Positions 31,574 to 42,825 of a stretch of DNA of 64,000 nt are shown piece after piece (position 1 is the first letter of the stretch; each line of letters opens with the position of its first letter). The position numbers and the translations under genes were made by a program. The notes beneath the pieces were generated by a model that saw only the letters and a list, made by a program, of their open reading frames with translations, searched no databases and was not told the DNA's origin. The stretch spans positions 8,653,318-8,717,317 of the forward strand of contig NC_058163.1 of assembly GCF_020080835.1 (NCBI RefSeq), given 5' to 3'. The stretch is from Cotesia glomerata. Lineage: Eukaryota; Arthropoda; Insecta; Hymenoptera; Braconidae.

Positions 31574-32760
31574 ATATTAGAGTGATTTATTTGGGACGGC
31601 TGTGTATTTTATTCGCTACATTAACATATGGTTCTATGTAAAGTAAAAAAAAACAATTTCTTCAAGGTTTATTCCGTAATTATAATTTTATTGTATTCTT
31701 TAAAAATTGAATTTTTTTTTAATTAAAACGTATAGGAAATGAAGAATTATTTGTGTGTTCTACAATTTAAAAGCCTTTGACACTACTGCAATGGACCAAG
31801 GCGTAGCTTAAGATAATAGCAGAAACCTTGAAAGGACTTATCGATATCAACTGACATATTTTGGTATATTTTAACGCTATCAAACTCAAACTTTTACTAA
31901 ATAATCTTATTTTTCGCGTATTCAATGGAACATAGTAAAAAATTTTATGTCATTGCGTCAAAATTCATCGTTTTGGCATGGAAAATTAAAAAGTTCATGC
32001 TTATATAAGTCGAAATTTTTAATGAAAGTTTTACATTTAAAATTTATAAGGGGATAGAAACTGACACGTCATACGGAACAAATTAATTTTAAAAATAGAA
32101 CTGCAGTCTATATAGTTCGATAAAATTTTTCTTCCAGATTTAAAATATCATTTAAGAGGGCAAATCATGCATGAACAGTTCTTGTCAGCTGATATATGGA
32201 GTTTTAATCCTTTTTATTAGGCTAGAACAGACATGATCAGACATGGACTGGTCTGATCAGGTCTGAGCGTATTTAACGCTTCAGACATGAACAGGCATGG
32301 ACAGGTCTGATCAGGTCTGAGCATATTTAATGCTTCAGACATGAACAGACATAAGAAGGCATGACAGGCTTGATCAGATCTGATCAGGTCTGAGCGTATT
32401 TAATGCTTCAGACATGAACAGACATGAGCAGGCATGAACAGGCATGAGCGTATTTAATGCTTCAGACATGAACAGGCATGAACAGACATGGACAGGTCTG
32501 ATCAGGCCTAATTTCAGGCCTGATCATACCTGATCAGTTCGGATTTCAGGTCTGATCAGATATGAACAGGTCTAATCAGTCCTGATCATTTTTTCCCGGG
32601 TAGTGTGTTATCAAACTTTTGAGTTCGAAGAGCTCAAAAGCATACAAAATCTATTTTTTTGAGCTCGGAGAGCTCAAAAACGTCATAAGTGCAATTTCAA
32701 GCGTTTAGGTATAGAATTGGCGGGAAGTTGCAGGGATGGCCTTCAGGGTCAACCGTTTTC

Positions 32761-33248
32761 CTAATTTTTTTTTTTTTAAAGATAGAAATTTTTGCAACGT
32801 TCTGAATTTTTACAACGGCTGAATTTGAAATTACATTTTTCAAACATTTATTAACTCAAGTTTGATTGCGCGCTAGACCTTTGCCAGTTTAATTCTTAAA
32901 AGGTCTCTTTAATTTATCTAATTGACAACCTACCAAAGACTTGGGAGAAAAATCTTTTGATGCAAGCATGGATTCGCAAACAGTCAAACATTCATGCTTG
33001 TCATGAATCAATCAATTATCGCTGAGAATTGATCTTACCTAGAAACAAACACCTTAGAAGCTCGGTTGAAAGGAATCATCCGAAACCTCGTTCATGTGAT
33101 TAAATTTGAATTTTTTACACAGATCAATGTGAATACTGCAGAACTCGTTGCTCAATAGGGCCGTAGAGGTAATTAAAATTTAAACAACATTAATGATTCT
33201 TTTCTAATAAATCTTTAGGAAAGTTTTTATTTTTACATCTTTTTTCAG
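32761..33248. other. Spacer without supported feature
   Basis: No coding frame or named repeat; ends in a pyrimidine-rich cttttttcag. Confidence 0.4.
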
Positions 33249-33656
33249 GACAAAGTGGTTTATTTGATTTTATTTATGAAAAGATGGTTGAAAAAGTTTT
33301 CAAGTTGACGAAGAACTTATTCCTCCCAGGTATAGTACTTACTAGTTTACATTTTTATTAATTTTTTATATCTATACATGTCTATATTCATAAATTTTTT
33401 TTATTTGTGTACAAAGGAACAAATCATTTCTGTCATAATAATAGATGAAACTATTCCAGTAATAAATCTGGAAAAAGAAAAACTAGATGTGAAGGTGAAA
33501 GTGTTATCATTATTACAGGTAATAAATGAAGCCGTGAATGAGTATTTCTCAGAGTTCAGCCTTTCACTCAAGAAGAGAAAAAGAGCAAAAATAATACATA
33601 ATAGGTTATTACATAAAAAAGTCAAAATTGTGACTAATGAGTTTAATAATATGTAA
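33249..33656 (+). CDS. Possible exon-bearing ORF fragment, unknown
   Basis: An 81-base open segment (33249-33329) is bounded by 'tttttcag' and 'gtatag'. Then an open frame covers 33378-33656 with a Lys/Arg-rich C-terminal third (LKKRKRAK). The phases of the two pieces do not match with the splice sites I can see, so I cannot build a gene. No family recognised. It may be a decayed gene or chance. Confidence 0.2.
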
Positions 33657-33740
33657 TACCGACGAATAATAAAATGTGCAGTAATTTTCAACATATAGGG
33701 ACTATATCGCTGAATGTATAGTATTACAGGGATTTTAATT

Positions 33741-33965
33741 TAGTATAGTATAGTATTTCGGCATTTTAATGTAGTACCAAAAAAAAAAAAAAAAAAAAAA
33801 TACAGTGAATTTAGTGATGGCATAAGATAATTTAGTAAGAGGTTAGTGATTTAGTATAGTATAGTATTTCGGCATTTTAATGTAGTACCAAAAAAAAAAA
33901 AAAAAAAAAAAAAAAAACAGCGAATTTAGTGATGGCATAAGATAATTTAGTAAGAGGTTAGTGAT
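33741..33965 (+). repeat. Two-copy tandem repeat (about 115 bp)
   Basis: The block 'tagtatagtatttcggcatt' ... poly-A ... 'gatggcataagataatttag' occurs twice in a row, near 33742 and 33854, differing mainly in poly-A length. Confidence 0.85.
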
Positions 33966-34063
33966 TAAAAATTTACAATTCACATAATTTATTTCATTTT
34001 TCACATTTATTTCATCTCAACTATGTACTATCAATATTTTATAAGAATTCAAAGTCAAATTTT

Positions 34064-35293
34064 TCAGCTGTACCACCCACGTTGATGATAAAAGCTAGTA
34101 AGATTTCTTAATTTTTCAAGGAAAATTTCATTTTCTTGTATTTTTGAATTCTTAAGAAGAAGTGTAAGGTTTTCCACATCCACATCATTTTTCTCAAAAT
34201 TCAAAGTCAGTATTTGGAGCACTACAACACAATGTAAAAATTCCAATTGAGCGTTCTGAACTAATTCTTTATGAAAGCTGTCTCGCGTGTACGAATCACT
34301 ATCGAAATTGAACAACTCAAGTCTGTTTTTAAGAGTTTCATAGTATAGATCTACAAGTTCATCGAAGTGACAATTCAAAACTTCTTGATCAGTACTGGTG
34401 CAAAGGAAAAATATGAGTTCACGTAACGGATTGAGAAACATGTAGTTTTGAAAATCTATAAATTTGATATTTGCGGAATCTTTCAAATTGTTTGATCGAC
34501 GGAATAATAAATTCATAATTAAAAAATCTCCATGAATAATTGTTGACCACGGTTCAACCGGAATTTCTGCCTGAGGATTTGATCTAATTAACTCCGCTAA
34601 TTTAATACACGAATCTAAGAATTTATTCATTTGTACATCACTGGCAATCAGCTTGAAAATATTTTCGATGACACTGCTCCAATCTTCAGGATACTTGACT
34701 TTCATTTCTGAAGATAAATCCTTTATAATTTCAAACTCTTCGGCGTTTTTATGTTTCATTGCGATTCCAGTGGAATGAAATTTAGCTATTGCTTGTATTA
34801 CTAGTCGCGAATGATTAAGATCAGTACCAATTCTCCGATCAACTGTATAATAACCCCATGATCTCAAATTTTCCAACACAATTAATGCATTATCGTTTAA
34901 ATCAATATCTTTACTAGAACTTAATTTTGAGCCGTAATAAGTTGGAGCAATATTCAACAACTCACTGTCACATACACCATTATCAATTTCGAATTTTTTA
35001 TAAGCCGGCAATATGTTATTATACATAAAAATTTCTTTTTTGAACATTAACTGAAGATCAAACACTTCGCGATAGTTTTTTACTGTTGGTGGTATTTTAA
35101 TAATTACATGGAGATCACGATCTTCATTTGGATTTTTTTCTTCACTAATTTTTAAATCAACGCCAATTATTTTGCTCTGATAATTTTCACCAACGGATGT
35201 TAATTTTTTTGTCACATAACTCTTAATACAATATTTATTAAAACCCGATAACTGTTTTAACAAAACGTCTAGATCTTTCAAATGATTACACAT
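34064..35293 (-). CDS. Ecdysteroid 22-kinase-like (CHK kinase-like) protein
   Basis: 409 aa, a single exon and intact, the usual length for insect EcKL/CHK-like kinases. Residues 40-150 form the N-lobe with a conserved Lys-bearing strand (VIIKIPP) and a GLU/Lys-rich helix. VLENL at about residue 140 marks the hinge. The catalytic loop is HGDFLIMN with His254, Asp256 and Asn261 (Brenner-type HxDxxxxN). The Mg-binding FIDFQ has its Asp at 280. The family phosphorylates ecdysteroids or other small secondary alcohols, in hormone storage or detoxification; substrate cannot be read from sequence. It stands alone, flanked by repeats, on the strand opposite most elements. Confidence 0.88.
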   Translation of the reverse strand: MCNHLKDLDVLLKQLSGFNKYCIKSYVTKKLTSVGENYQSKIIGVDLKISEEKNPNEDRDLHVIIKIPPTVKNYREVFDLQLMFKKEIFMYNNILPAYKKFEIDNGVCDSELLNIAPTYYGSKLSSSKDIDLNDNALIVLENLRSWGYYTVDRRIGTDLNHSRLVIQAIAKFHSTGIAMKHKNAEEFEIIKDLSSEMKVKYPEDWSSVIENIFKLIASDVQMNKFLDSCIKLAELIRSNPQAEIPVEPWSTIIHGDFLIMNLLFRRSNNLKDSANIKFIDFQNYMFLNPLRELIFFLCTSTDQEVLNCHFDELVDLYYETLKNRLELFNFDSDSYTRDSFHKELVQNAQLEFLHCVVVLQILTLNFEKNDVDVENLTLLLKNSKIQENEIFLEKLRNLTSFYHQRGWYS

Positions 35294-38200
35294 TTTAAGA
35301 ATTAAACTAATATTTTAAATAAAACAGTCTGTAGTGGCTAAAAATTGACAGCAATGTAATAATATTATTTTACTACTGCGACTGAAATAAGAGTGTCTAA
35401 AGTACAAATAAAACTAAGTTAAACAGTCGTTAGATCTTAATTACTTTTATTATAAAATTTCACAACTTATTATCAAAGATAAATAAACACTGATAAAAAT
35501 TTTGATATCCTAAATGAAAATATCTATTATTATATTAATTTTATTTCTTAATTATTTCTTTCTAAAAGAAAATATAATAAATATTATATAGTATGTTATC
35601 ACTTGAGAAAATTTAGATCAAATGATTGACACTATTAGATATCTAAGTCTTCAAAACACTGAGTAACATTATTAATATTACTTGTTTATATTATGATAGG
35701 CTGCTGAATATTGATTGCATGATTTTTATCGTGATGACGAAAACTTTATACCACAATATTTTTAATTCTTGGTTATTACTCAAGAAAGTGTATAAGATTT
35801 GATGATTGGTATTTGTGGTATAAAAATATAAAAATAATCAGTATTGAATATCATAACCAGTTATACTTGTCTGAGATTTTACAATAAATACGTAATTAAG
35901 GATCAAAATACAATAAAAGTATTATTACAAATCATTATGTTATTAAAACCAAAAAAGAAAATTTACAGAGATACAAAAGTTTTCGAATTCAATTCACTCC
36001 TTTACTTCGTATATAACAAAATGTTTCATAATTTGCTATATATACACTAATAGTAATAAAAATTTCTTCTTAAAGAGAAGTCAAAATTGTTACAATTTTT
36101 AATTATTTTTGAAAAAATTTTTCCAACTATATTGTACAATTCATTTCTTAAGTTTATGATTAGTTCATTTTACAATGGTATCTATTATTTTTAAAAATTT
36201 TTCATACCATCTTGTAGTCACGAAAACTATTTTTCTAAAGTCCTTTTTGATTTATGTGAAGATACTTTTCTGCTGACTCATCAATATCTACTAAAAGGTA
36301 TTTGACGTGGGAACAATAAGTTTTCTAAGACGCGGCAACAGGTATAACTTCGAAGGCTGAAAAATTTTACGGTTTGAAAATTATAATGAATTATATACTT
36401 TAAGTAAACCATATGCATTGACAGCTGCAATTTTGAAGGAGTACGCTAGCCACTTGGTAATGAAAATCGGGGGTTTTTTTTTTTTTTTTTATTTTTTTTT
36501 TTTTTTTTCTAAAGATTTATTTCAAATATTCCAATTTTAAGTAACGAAAGATAATGATGACAGTTTTGTGGAATTAAAAAGAAAATGTGTAGTAAGAAAA
36601 AAAAATATCTCTGTTAAAATTTTTTTTTTTTTTAGAATTAAAAATTTTAAAACGAGCTATAGGAAATGAAAAAATTAATTATTTAAAAATGCTTGTTCCA
36701 AGTATGCATACATTTCTTAAAATTTATTACATCGAAAGAATAAAACAATTAGGCATTTATAAAAGAAATTACAAAATCAAATTTCAGAATCATTTTTTTT
36801 TTTTTTTTTATTCCGCAATGAAGCATTAAGTTTCTGAAATGAATGTGAATGTTTACCGTCATGTAAAAATATAACAATATTTCTAGGAGTTGTATGTGGA
36901 AGTTTTTTTTTTTACTTGAAAATTTTGAAAATATTTTTCAGTGGAACTCAATGTAAAATTGTAACTAAGCTGGTAAAGTTTCAAATTAGAAAATTCATTC
37001 ATCTTGTATTTTACAAATTATGCTATATTTGCTCCAATATTTGAGATTATCTTTAGTCTTTTGAATTACTTGGTAACTTAATGAATATGTGAACATTCAC
37101 ATAACATTTAGTTTTCATAAATAATTAACAAAATTAACCTGTTCTTTTAGGCTTTTCTAAGTACTCAAAAGTTTCTGTAACTGATCTTTTTGTGCCATAT
37201 AGAGTAGCCAGTCAAAATTTACTTTGCTGGTACTGTATATTCTCTTACATGAGATCCTAGATCACCACAGTGCATCTAAGAGAACGTCTTATAAAATGAT
37301 CAGCTGTAAATCATAAAATTCAAAACTGAATTTTCAGAAATCAAATACTAATTGGATTTGATGAGCATATTTTAATTTGGTGATGAATTTCGATGGGCAA
37401 TTTAATTACTGACTGTCAAGTTACTTAATTTCATTGAAGTCATGGAATTTTCAAAATTCTGATAAAACTAGCATAAATATCAAACGATTAGATAGTAAAC
37501 GACCGTTGATTTTATTTCAATTTGATAGATACGGTAAACTTATCAAAATGTATGCGATACCAAAACATTCATAATAGAATTAACTTCTCATTGAACTCTG
37601 TAGTTGTCTATGATTGATTTTAACTGTTTTTAACAATTTACTGAAAGATTGATTCTAAGATAGAAAAATAATTTAATTATATTAAAATTTGACTTTGAGA
37701 TTTATTTTATATATGAGAGAAAGAAGTTCAATATTTTTTATGAATAAAAGGAAAGAGACTAAAATTTTTTTACTTCCAAATGAAAAAATCAAGAAACTAA
37801 AAACTTTTTTCGAAAAAATAAGAATTGAATCAAAGCCAAAAAAATTTTAATGTAATTTTAAATTGTTACAGGGTAAACTTTTCGGCTTTAAGTCGGATAT
37901 TTTTTCTATAATTAAAAAAAAAAATTGCCGATTTTTTATCATTTTTTTTTTTGACTTCATTATTTTTATACAATTGTAATAAATATTAATAAAATAACCA
38001 TTTTACACTCACCTATAAGGATAATTAAAAAAAAAAAAACGTATTATAATACCACGAACAATGAAAAAATGTAACCACTGATTTATTCGATATTTAAATA
38101 ACTAGAAAAAAAAACTTTTTTTTTAAATTTAATGTTACTCGTATATTATTATTAGATAACGAATTGTGAATATTTGCAATCTAGCGACAGAAAATATTGA

Positions 38201-39039
38201 AAAACATGTTGATCATTTTAAGTCGCACCCAAGAATGATCAGAACTGAATTTCAACTGTTACATTCTTTGAGGATTGTGACCTGCACCGCCTGGTAGGAA
38301 CTGCTACCATATGCTGCGCATGCTCTAAAGTATACTTTTCCTTTTCAGTTACCAACGCTACAACCATATTGTAAGGCTGTCATTCTACAGCTAATGCACT
38401 CTCATCACGATACTCACGATAGTCATTTCTCCTTCATGATGTCCATTTTCAGGGGATTTTTATATGATTCCTTCAATATTATCATAAGGGTATTGATTGT
38501 TGCTTTCTTACTGTGTGATAAAAGATACAAATGATAGGAGTGATGTACGGTTATTAAGTTCCATTGTGAAAAAGAATTATTGTTAAATGTTATTTGATAA
38601 ACGACGGAGGCTGACTCTATTGACACCATCATAAATTATTATCGTTTAATTATTTACTGAATAAGGAAGGATAAGAGCTATTATATCTTAGTGGACTAAC
38701 ACAATAAAAATACTCAGCTCCTGTCGCTTAATTAACATTAAAATGAGAGTAGTGGCATAAACTTCGTTAAGAATTATTAAGATGTTGAAAATTTCATTAA
38801 AGATTAATGACAAAGCTAAAAAAAATGAATCCGAAAATTTTATATAATTTCAGATTTCTTGAACACACCACCATATTGACAGTTGTTTTCACTAAAGATC
38901 TAAAAAAAATTTTAAAAACGCGTTTTTTCACTAAAACTGATAATTAATACACTAAGCAATGTTTTCAATGAGTTCAGTATCCTTGACTAATGTAAATCTA
39001 TTTAAATATATAATATGATTATATATATACAAGCGAAAT
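35294..39039. other. 3.7 kb AT-rich intergenic region
   Basis: Upstream of the kinase-like gene. It contains poly-T runs (36476-36509), poly-A/T tracts and no supported ORF, RNA gene or transposon end. Short ORFs here (for example 35844-36050, 38423-38632) have no family resemblance. Confidence 0.5.
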
Positions 39040-39284
39040 CGTTTTTTCTTGAGTTGACATGCTTCCGAAAAAATTTGCGGTACTCAATGACGCGCGCCAA
39101 GTACGATAAAAATTTTTTTTTTTAATTTTTAACAAATTTTATTTCAATTTTTTCAACATTATGATGGTTTCTTGGTATTTTTTTGTATTTCACATCTTTT
39201 TGTAGAGAGTGAAAATTATTGAAACGAGCCTAATTTTTTTTGTAAAGTGCAAATGTTATTGAGATGAGTTCTATGAACGTGGAC
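39040..39284. repeat. Partial copy of the 63.3 kb foldback family, ending at gap
   Basis: It shares the layout 'gcgcgccaagt' ... poly-A/T ... 'tatgaacgtggac' with the foldback element at 63289-63810. It runs directly into the N gap, as expected if the missing piece is the other palindromic arm. Confidence 0.45.
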
Positions 39285-39384
39285 NNNNNNNNNNNNNNNN
39301 NNNNNNNNNNNNNNNNNNNNNNNNNNNNNNNNNNNNNNNNNNNNNNNNNNNNNNNNNNNNNNNNNNNNNNNNNNNNNNNNNNNN
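39285..39384. other. Assembly gap (100 N)
   Basis: 100 consecutive N. Confidence 0.95.
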
Positions 39385-39828
39385 ATTTATATTATTTTTT
39401 ATTTCAGAATAATTTTTTTTCTTTCAAGATTTTTCAAAAATCGGGAAGTTGTTATTTTCACCCCTGTTTTACGAAAAAATCATCCCGAATCGCGACATTT
39501 TGCAGGTCCTAGGAAGCTTTCCTGACTAATGTCCGCGATGGTGTCTGTGATACTGTATGTGTGTGATGACCAGTATGTGTGTGTGGTTTTTTGGAATTAC
39601 TTTAAAACGGCTTCACCGATCAATTCCAAAAAATAATCAGCTCTTAACATAAAAAAACCACGTCGATCACCGCCAGTCCGGTCAAAATCGGTTGATTCGC
39701 TCGTGAGTTATCGTTGATGAAAGAAAACCGAAAAATGTGTTTTTTTGGAATTTCTCCGAAATTTTTCGCTCTATCAATTTAAACTTGAAAATTCTTTATG
39801 AAGCTTAAAAAACTGCGTCGAATGCCGC

Positions 39829-40392
39829 CCGTACTGAAAAAAAATATACGCCGCTTATACGGGGGCAAAAAAAAGTATGTAGCATATATACAGAGTGTCC
39901 CAGAAGTAACGGACGCCTTTGTAGCATCTAATAAACAAAATAATTCTGAGATGATAAGTCCTTAGCCACTTTTTAATCAGACGCATAGATAACTAATTAT
40001 TAATCAAAATAACGTCCTTTTATGCGTTAGAGAGAGAGCACTAGTGTCAAGTCAAGTGCGTTCCAACAAAGACGCTTGCACGTGTGACGGTGTGAAGTAA
40101 ATATGTGTGACTACGTTAGCTATAGAAACTAGTTAGTCATACAGTTAGTTATGTCTTTGTTTGGCACATATTTTACTGGACACTGGCGCTCTTTCTCTAA
40201 CTTTAAATAAAGAGACGTTATTTTTAATTAATAATTAATTATCTATGCGGTTGAAAAATGGCTAAGGACTTTTCATCTCAGAATTCATCTACAATGGCGT
40301 CCGTGACTTTGGGGACACCCTGTATATGTGCGACGTATATGTATTTTTGTCAGACATATAGCCAAGGCGTATACATATTTTTTCAGTGTGGG
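39829..40392. mobile_element. Outer MITE, TIR CCGTACTGAAAAA
   Basis: Left end CCGTACTGAAAAAAAATATACGCC-like; the right end is the inverse, ending TTTTTTCAGTGTGGG. A CGC triplet flanks both sides (39826-39828, 40393-40395). Comparison with other family A copies shows that this is the only extra DNA at that point. Confidence 0.65.
39890..40322. mobile_element. Inner MITE, TIR CAGAGTGTCCC / GGGGACACCCTG
   Basis: Flanked by TATA on both sides (39886-39889, 40323-40326). The arms extend inward ('cagaagtaacggacgcc', 'gataagtccttagcca' and their inverses). Inserted in the outer MITE. CAGGGTGTCCC-type ends are common in insect TA-inserting transposons. Confidence 0.75.
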
Positions 40393-40913
40393 CGCCAACC
40401 ACGTAAAAATCGGTTCATTCATTCAAAAGTTATCGCGGTTTCAAAATTAAAAAAATATTGTTTTATCAAACTTTTCAGTTCGAAGAGCTCAAAAAGATAG
40501 AAAAGCTATTTTTTGAGCTCGGAGAGCTCAAAATAATACACAAATTGTATTTATGAGCTCGAAGAGCTCAAAAACGTCATTAATAAGTGCAATTTCAAGC
40601 GTTTAGGTATAGAATTGGCGGGAAGTTACACGGATGGCCTTCAGGGTCTATCTTTTTTAATTTTTTTATTAATTATTACTTAGATTGAATTTACAAATTT
40701 TCAGGAAGTTTTAAAAATCTGACTACTTCGCGTGGATTTCCTTAAGCTTACGTTACAAAAGATTATGAAATAACTTATTTGTTCTCTAATTGAACCACGT
40801 TAGGTATCATTAATAAACACATATTGACGCGCATTTATCTCCATTGTGGTTAAAAGTCAGTGTTGATAAACCAGTCAATAAAAATGATGATGATAAGAGA
40901 GGTTATATAAAGG

Positions 40914-40921
40914 CGTTGATC
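40914..40921 (+). promoter_or_regulatory. TATA box upstream of PTP-like gene
   Basis: TATATAAA about 95 bases before the first ATG (41012). A start about 30 bases on would fall near 40944. Confidence 0.5.
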
Positions 40922-41011
40922 ATCACCGGAGCCTAGTACGGAATCAATTGGAATTATTGCAACGTTAATTTTCTAGCTTTATCATAATAAAGCTAAAAGT
41001 TTTTCTTTACA

Positions 41012-41188
41012 ATGGCTACGGACCTTTTTGTGATGCACAACAACTGCCATTATTTGGAGCAAGTAGCCGAATCAGGACCAAGATACGTCGAAAGGACTTT
41101 TCGAGAGCACTATGCGATTCTCAACATGCAGATAGTGAGTCTTTGTGAAGGATGTAAGAAGTGGAAAAATATTTTAACACTATTTTGA
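41012..41188 (+). pseudogene. N-terminal piece of bracovirus-type PTP
   Basis: A 58-codon ORF directly behind the TATA box. Its sequence is of the type found at the N-terminus of bracovirus tyrosine phosphatases (a REHYAIL segment leading into the domain). The remaining domain is in a different frame starting at 41388. Either about 200 bases were inserted, or an intron lies between, with a GTGAGT at 41135 and 'atatccag' at 41373; that pairing does not restore the downstream frame. I treat it as the displaced 5' end of the same gene. Confidence 0.45.
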
Positions 41189-41387
41189 ATCATTACGCTC
41201 GAACTTCCGTAAGAAAGTGATCAATTTTTCCCCTTTCCACCCATTGTATACATCATATCATAACATGTAATAACTCTAAAAATATCGTACAGGAAAGTCT
41301 GTTATAAGATAAATACGACCTAATTAGGCCTCAGTTTTATACAACCATTACTTGCGACACTAGTGGATATCCAGAGGATTAAAAAAT

Positions 41388-42209
41388 ATGAATTCTAAGA
41401 GCGCAATTTTGCAGAATAACTCCAGAAGATCGAGCTATGATTCAGTAATCAAGAATATTAAATTAGATACTTCTGCGAGTTTCGTTGATGGCAATAACAT
41501 CCCAAAGAAGTTTATGGTCATCAAAAAACCAGCATCTGATTTTTTATATCCTAATTTTTGGGAATTGATATGGAAGACTGATAGCAGAGTGATAGTGCGA
41601 TTTGACAAGGGTCATTACATAAGGCAAAAATGGCTGAATAGCGATTCAACCTTGGCGTACACTGTCGGACAATTCACTCTATGGAAGAAGACTATAACCG
41701 ATAAATATTACACTCAGATAACCTTGACGGTGAAAAACAACAAAGAAAATAAGTCAAGGAAGATAACGCATTATCAATACCATGAATTTCCTGATCAACA
41801 GACACCTTTTTACTCTGCACAGCTGATATCTTTTTGGAAGATTGTGAACAAAAAGTATGAAGGCACAATTTCATCGGAACAAAAGGAAAGTGAAATGTGC
41901 CCAATTGTGATGTACAGCGCCACGCGGTTTGAAAGGTTGGTGTCGATTTGTGCGATTGACATCTGCTTGGACCAGTTGACAGAGGAGCAACCAGTTTCGG
42001 TGTCTAACACCATTTTGGATGTTAAGTATCAAGTGTCCTTTGAATCTATCAGCACGGAAAAACAAGCATTCATTGATAAAACCGTGCAGCATATCAAAGG
42101 CGCGTTCCTTTGGAAGAAAGAACAAGATGACAGCGACCCCAGTAATGTGTCTTTTAGAGATCGTGTTCGGAAGTATTGTTTACTTTTCAAACGACCATCT
42201 GTTTTTTGA
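41388..42209 (+). CDS. PTP: Bracovirus-type protein tyrosine phosphatase, catalytically dead
   Basis: 273 aa from the first in-frame ATG; a stop lies 10 codons upstream. The PTP fold is recognisable: NSRRSSYDSV near the start, the NFWELIWKTDSRVIVRF block, FPD (134-136) in place of the WPD loop, and a C-terminal helix. The phosphate-binding loop HCxxGxxR is destroyed: at residues 175-186 it reads MYSATRFERLVS, lacking the nucleophilic Cys and the glycines. Bracovirus PTPs form a large family expressed in parasitised hosts; many lack the Cys and are thought to act as phosphotyrosine-binding pseudophosphatases. It is a proviral or wasp-genome copy; no segment-excision junctions were seen around it. 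The upstream ORF suggests a disrupted 5' end. Confidence 0.82.
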   Translation: MNSKSAILQNNSRRSSYDSVIKNIKLDTSASFVDGNNIPKKFMVIKKPASDFLYPNFWELIWKTDSRVIVRFDKGHYIRQKWLNSDSTLAYTVGQFTLWKKTITDKYYTQITLTVKNNKENKSRKITHYQYHEFPDQQTPFYSAQLISFWKIVNKKYEGTISSEQKESEMCPIVMYSATRFERLVSICAIDICLDQLTEEQPVSVSNTILDVKYQVSFESISTEKQAFIDKTVQHIKGAFLWKKEQDDSDPSNVSFRDRVRKYCLLFKRPSVF

Positions 42210-42597
42210 GTGTTTATTGTTTGGGTAGGGTTGGCACTGCCGTTAGGATAACATGTTTTTGTGATAGTGTAATTGTAATTGTGATATATATTTATGTAAG
42301 TACAAATTTGTGATATAATTAGAGTGAGAGGTAAAATGCAATGTATTTTTTGAAACAGTATATATACATATACAATATATATATATTTGACTGTAAAAGT
42401 GTCAAAATGTCTTGTAGATTAAGAAAAAAATATGGTTCTCTAAATTAGGAGTATAAAATAGCATCACCATTAATTAAATGTTTTTGAGATAAAATTGTTC
42501 ATTACTAGCAACTTTGCAGTCACTATATGGCTTGTGAACTATAAATAAAATTTTGCTTTATTAAATAATGAATTTTGTTAAATTGCTATGTACTTTC

Positions 42598-42825
42598 TTA
42601 AATATTGATGTTTTTGTGATATAAGCTCATTCCGATATTAGAATCATCAAGAGCTTTCATTTGAGTACCCACTTGCATTTTTGATATATTTTCCATATAT
42701 ACATATATGTGATATATACAAATATATAAAATATATGAAAAATTGATGTGGATATTCAAATGAAAGATCTCGATAAGTGTAATGTCGGGATGAGCTTATA
42801 TCTTTAAAAATGTCAATATTTTACA
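42598..42825. repeat. Imperfect inverted repeat downstream of PTP
   Basis: 'gatataagctcattccgat' at the left matches the inverse 'atgtcgggatgagcttatatc' at the right. The arms continue ('tcaagagctttcatttga' / 'tcaaatgaaagatctcgat') around an AT core. It looks like a small foldback element. Confidence 0.7.

Larger units (their letters stand above)
31027..32600. mobile_element. Element B, non-autonomous element with CCCGGG ends and TA duplication
   Basis: Ends are CCCGGGAAAAAATGAT (31027) and its inverse ATCATTTTTTCCCGGG (32600; one mismatch region inside). It is flanked by TA at 31025-31026 and 32601-32602. Uninterrupted family A copies show a single TA at this point (for example 'aaaaaatagtgttct' near 60665), an empty-site proof of the borders. 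Subterminal DNA on both sides is built of the same 'acatgaacaggcatga / ctgatcagg' repeats. No ORF. A TA duplication is typical of Tc1/mariner-like transposition. Confidence 0.8.
30691..32760 (+). repeat. Dispersed repeat family A, copy 1 (split by element B)
   Basis: The family is recognised by blocks such as 'aactaatcagctcttaac', 'gttgattcgttcgtgagtta', 'tgaaaatcggttcattta' and, near its end, hairpins GAGCTCGGAGAGCTC. It recurs at 39385, 53391, 54061/58231 and 60000. Here the 30691-31026 part resumes at 32601 after element B. Coding capacity is absent; it is probably non-autonomous. Confidence 0.75.
39385..40650 (+). repeat. Dispersed repeat family A, copy 2 (split by nested MITEs)
   Basis: Starts with the 'aaatcgggaagttgttattttcac' block and ends with three GAGCTC-GNA-GAGCTC type hairpins at about 40480-40575 and the 'ttagg-tatagaattggcgg' block. 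Interrupted at 39829-40392. Confidence 0.75.

Noticed and set aside
35844..36050. 68-aa ORF upstream of the kinase-like gene
   Set aside because: AT-rich, no promoter or family signal.
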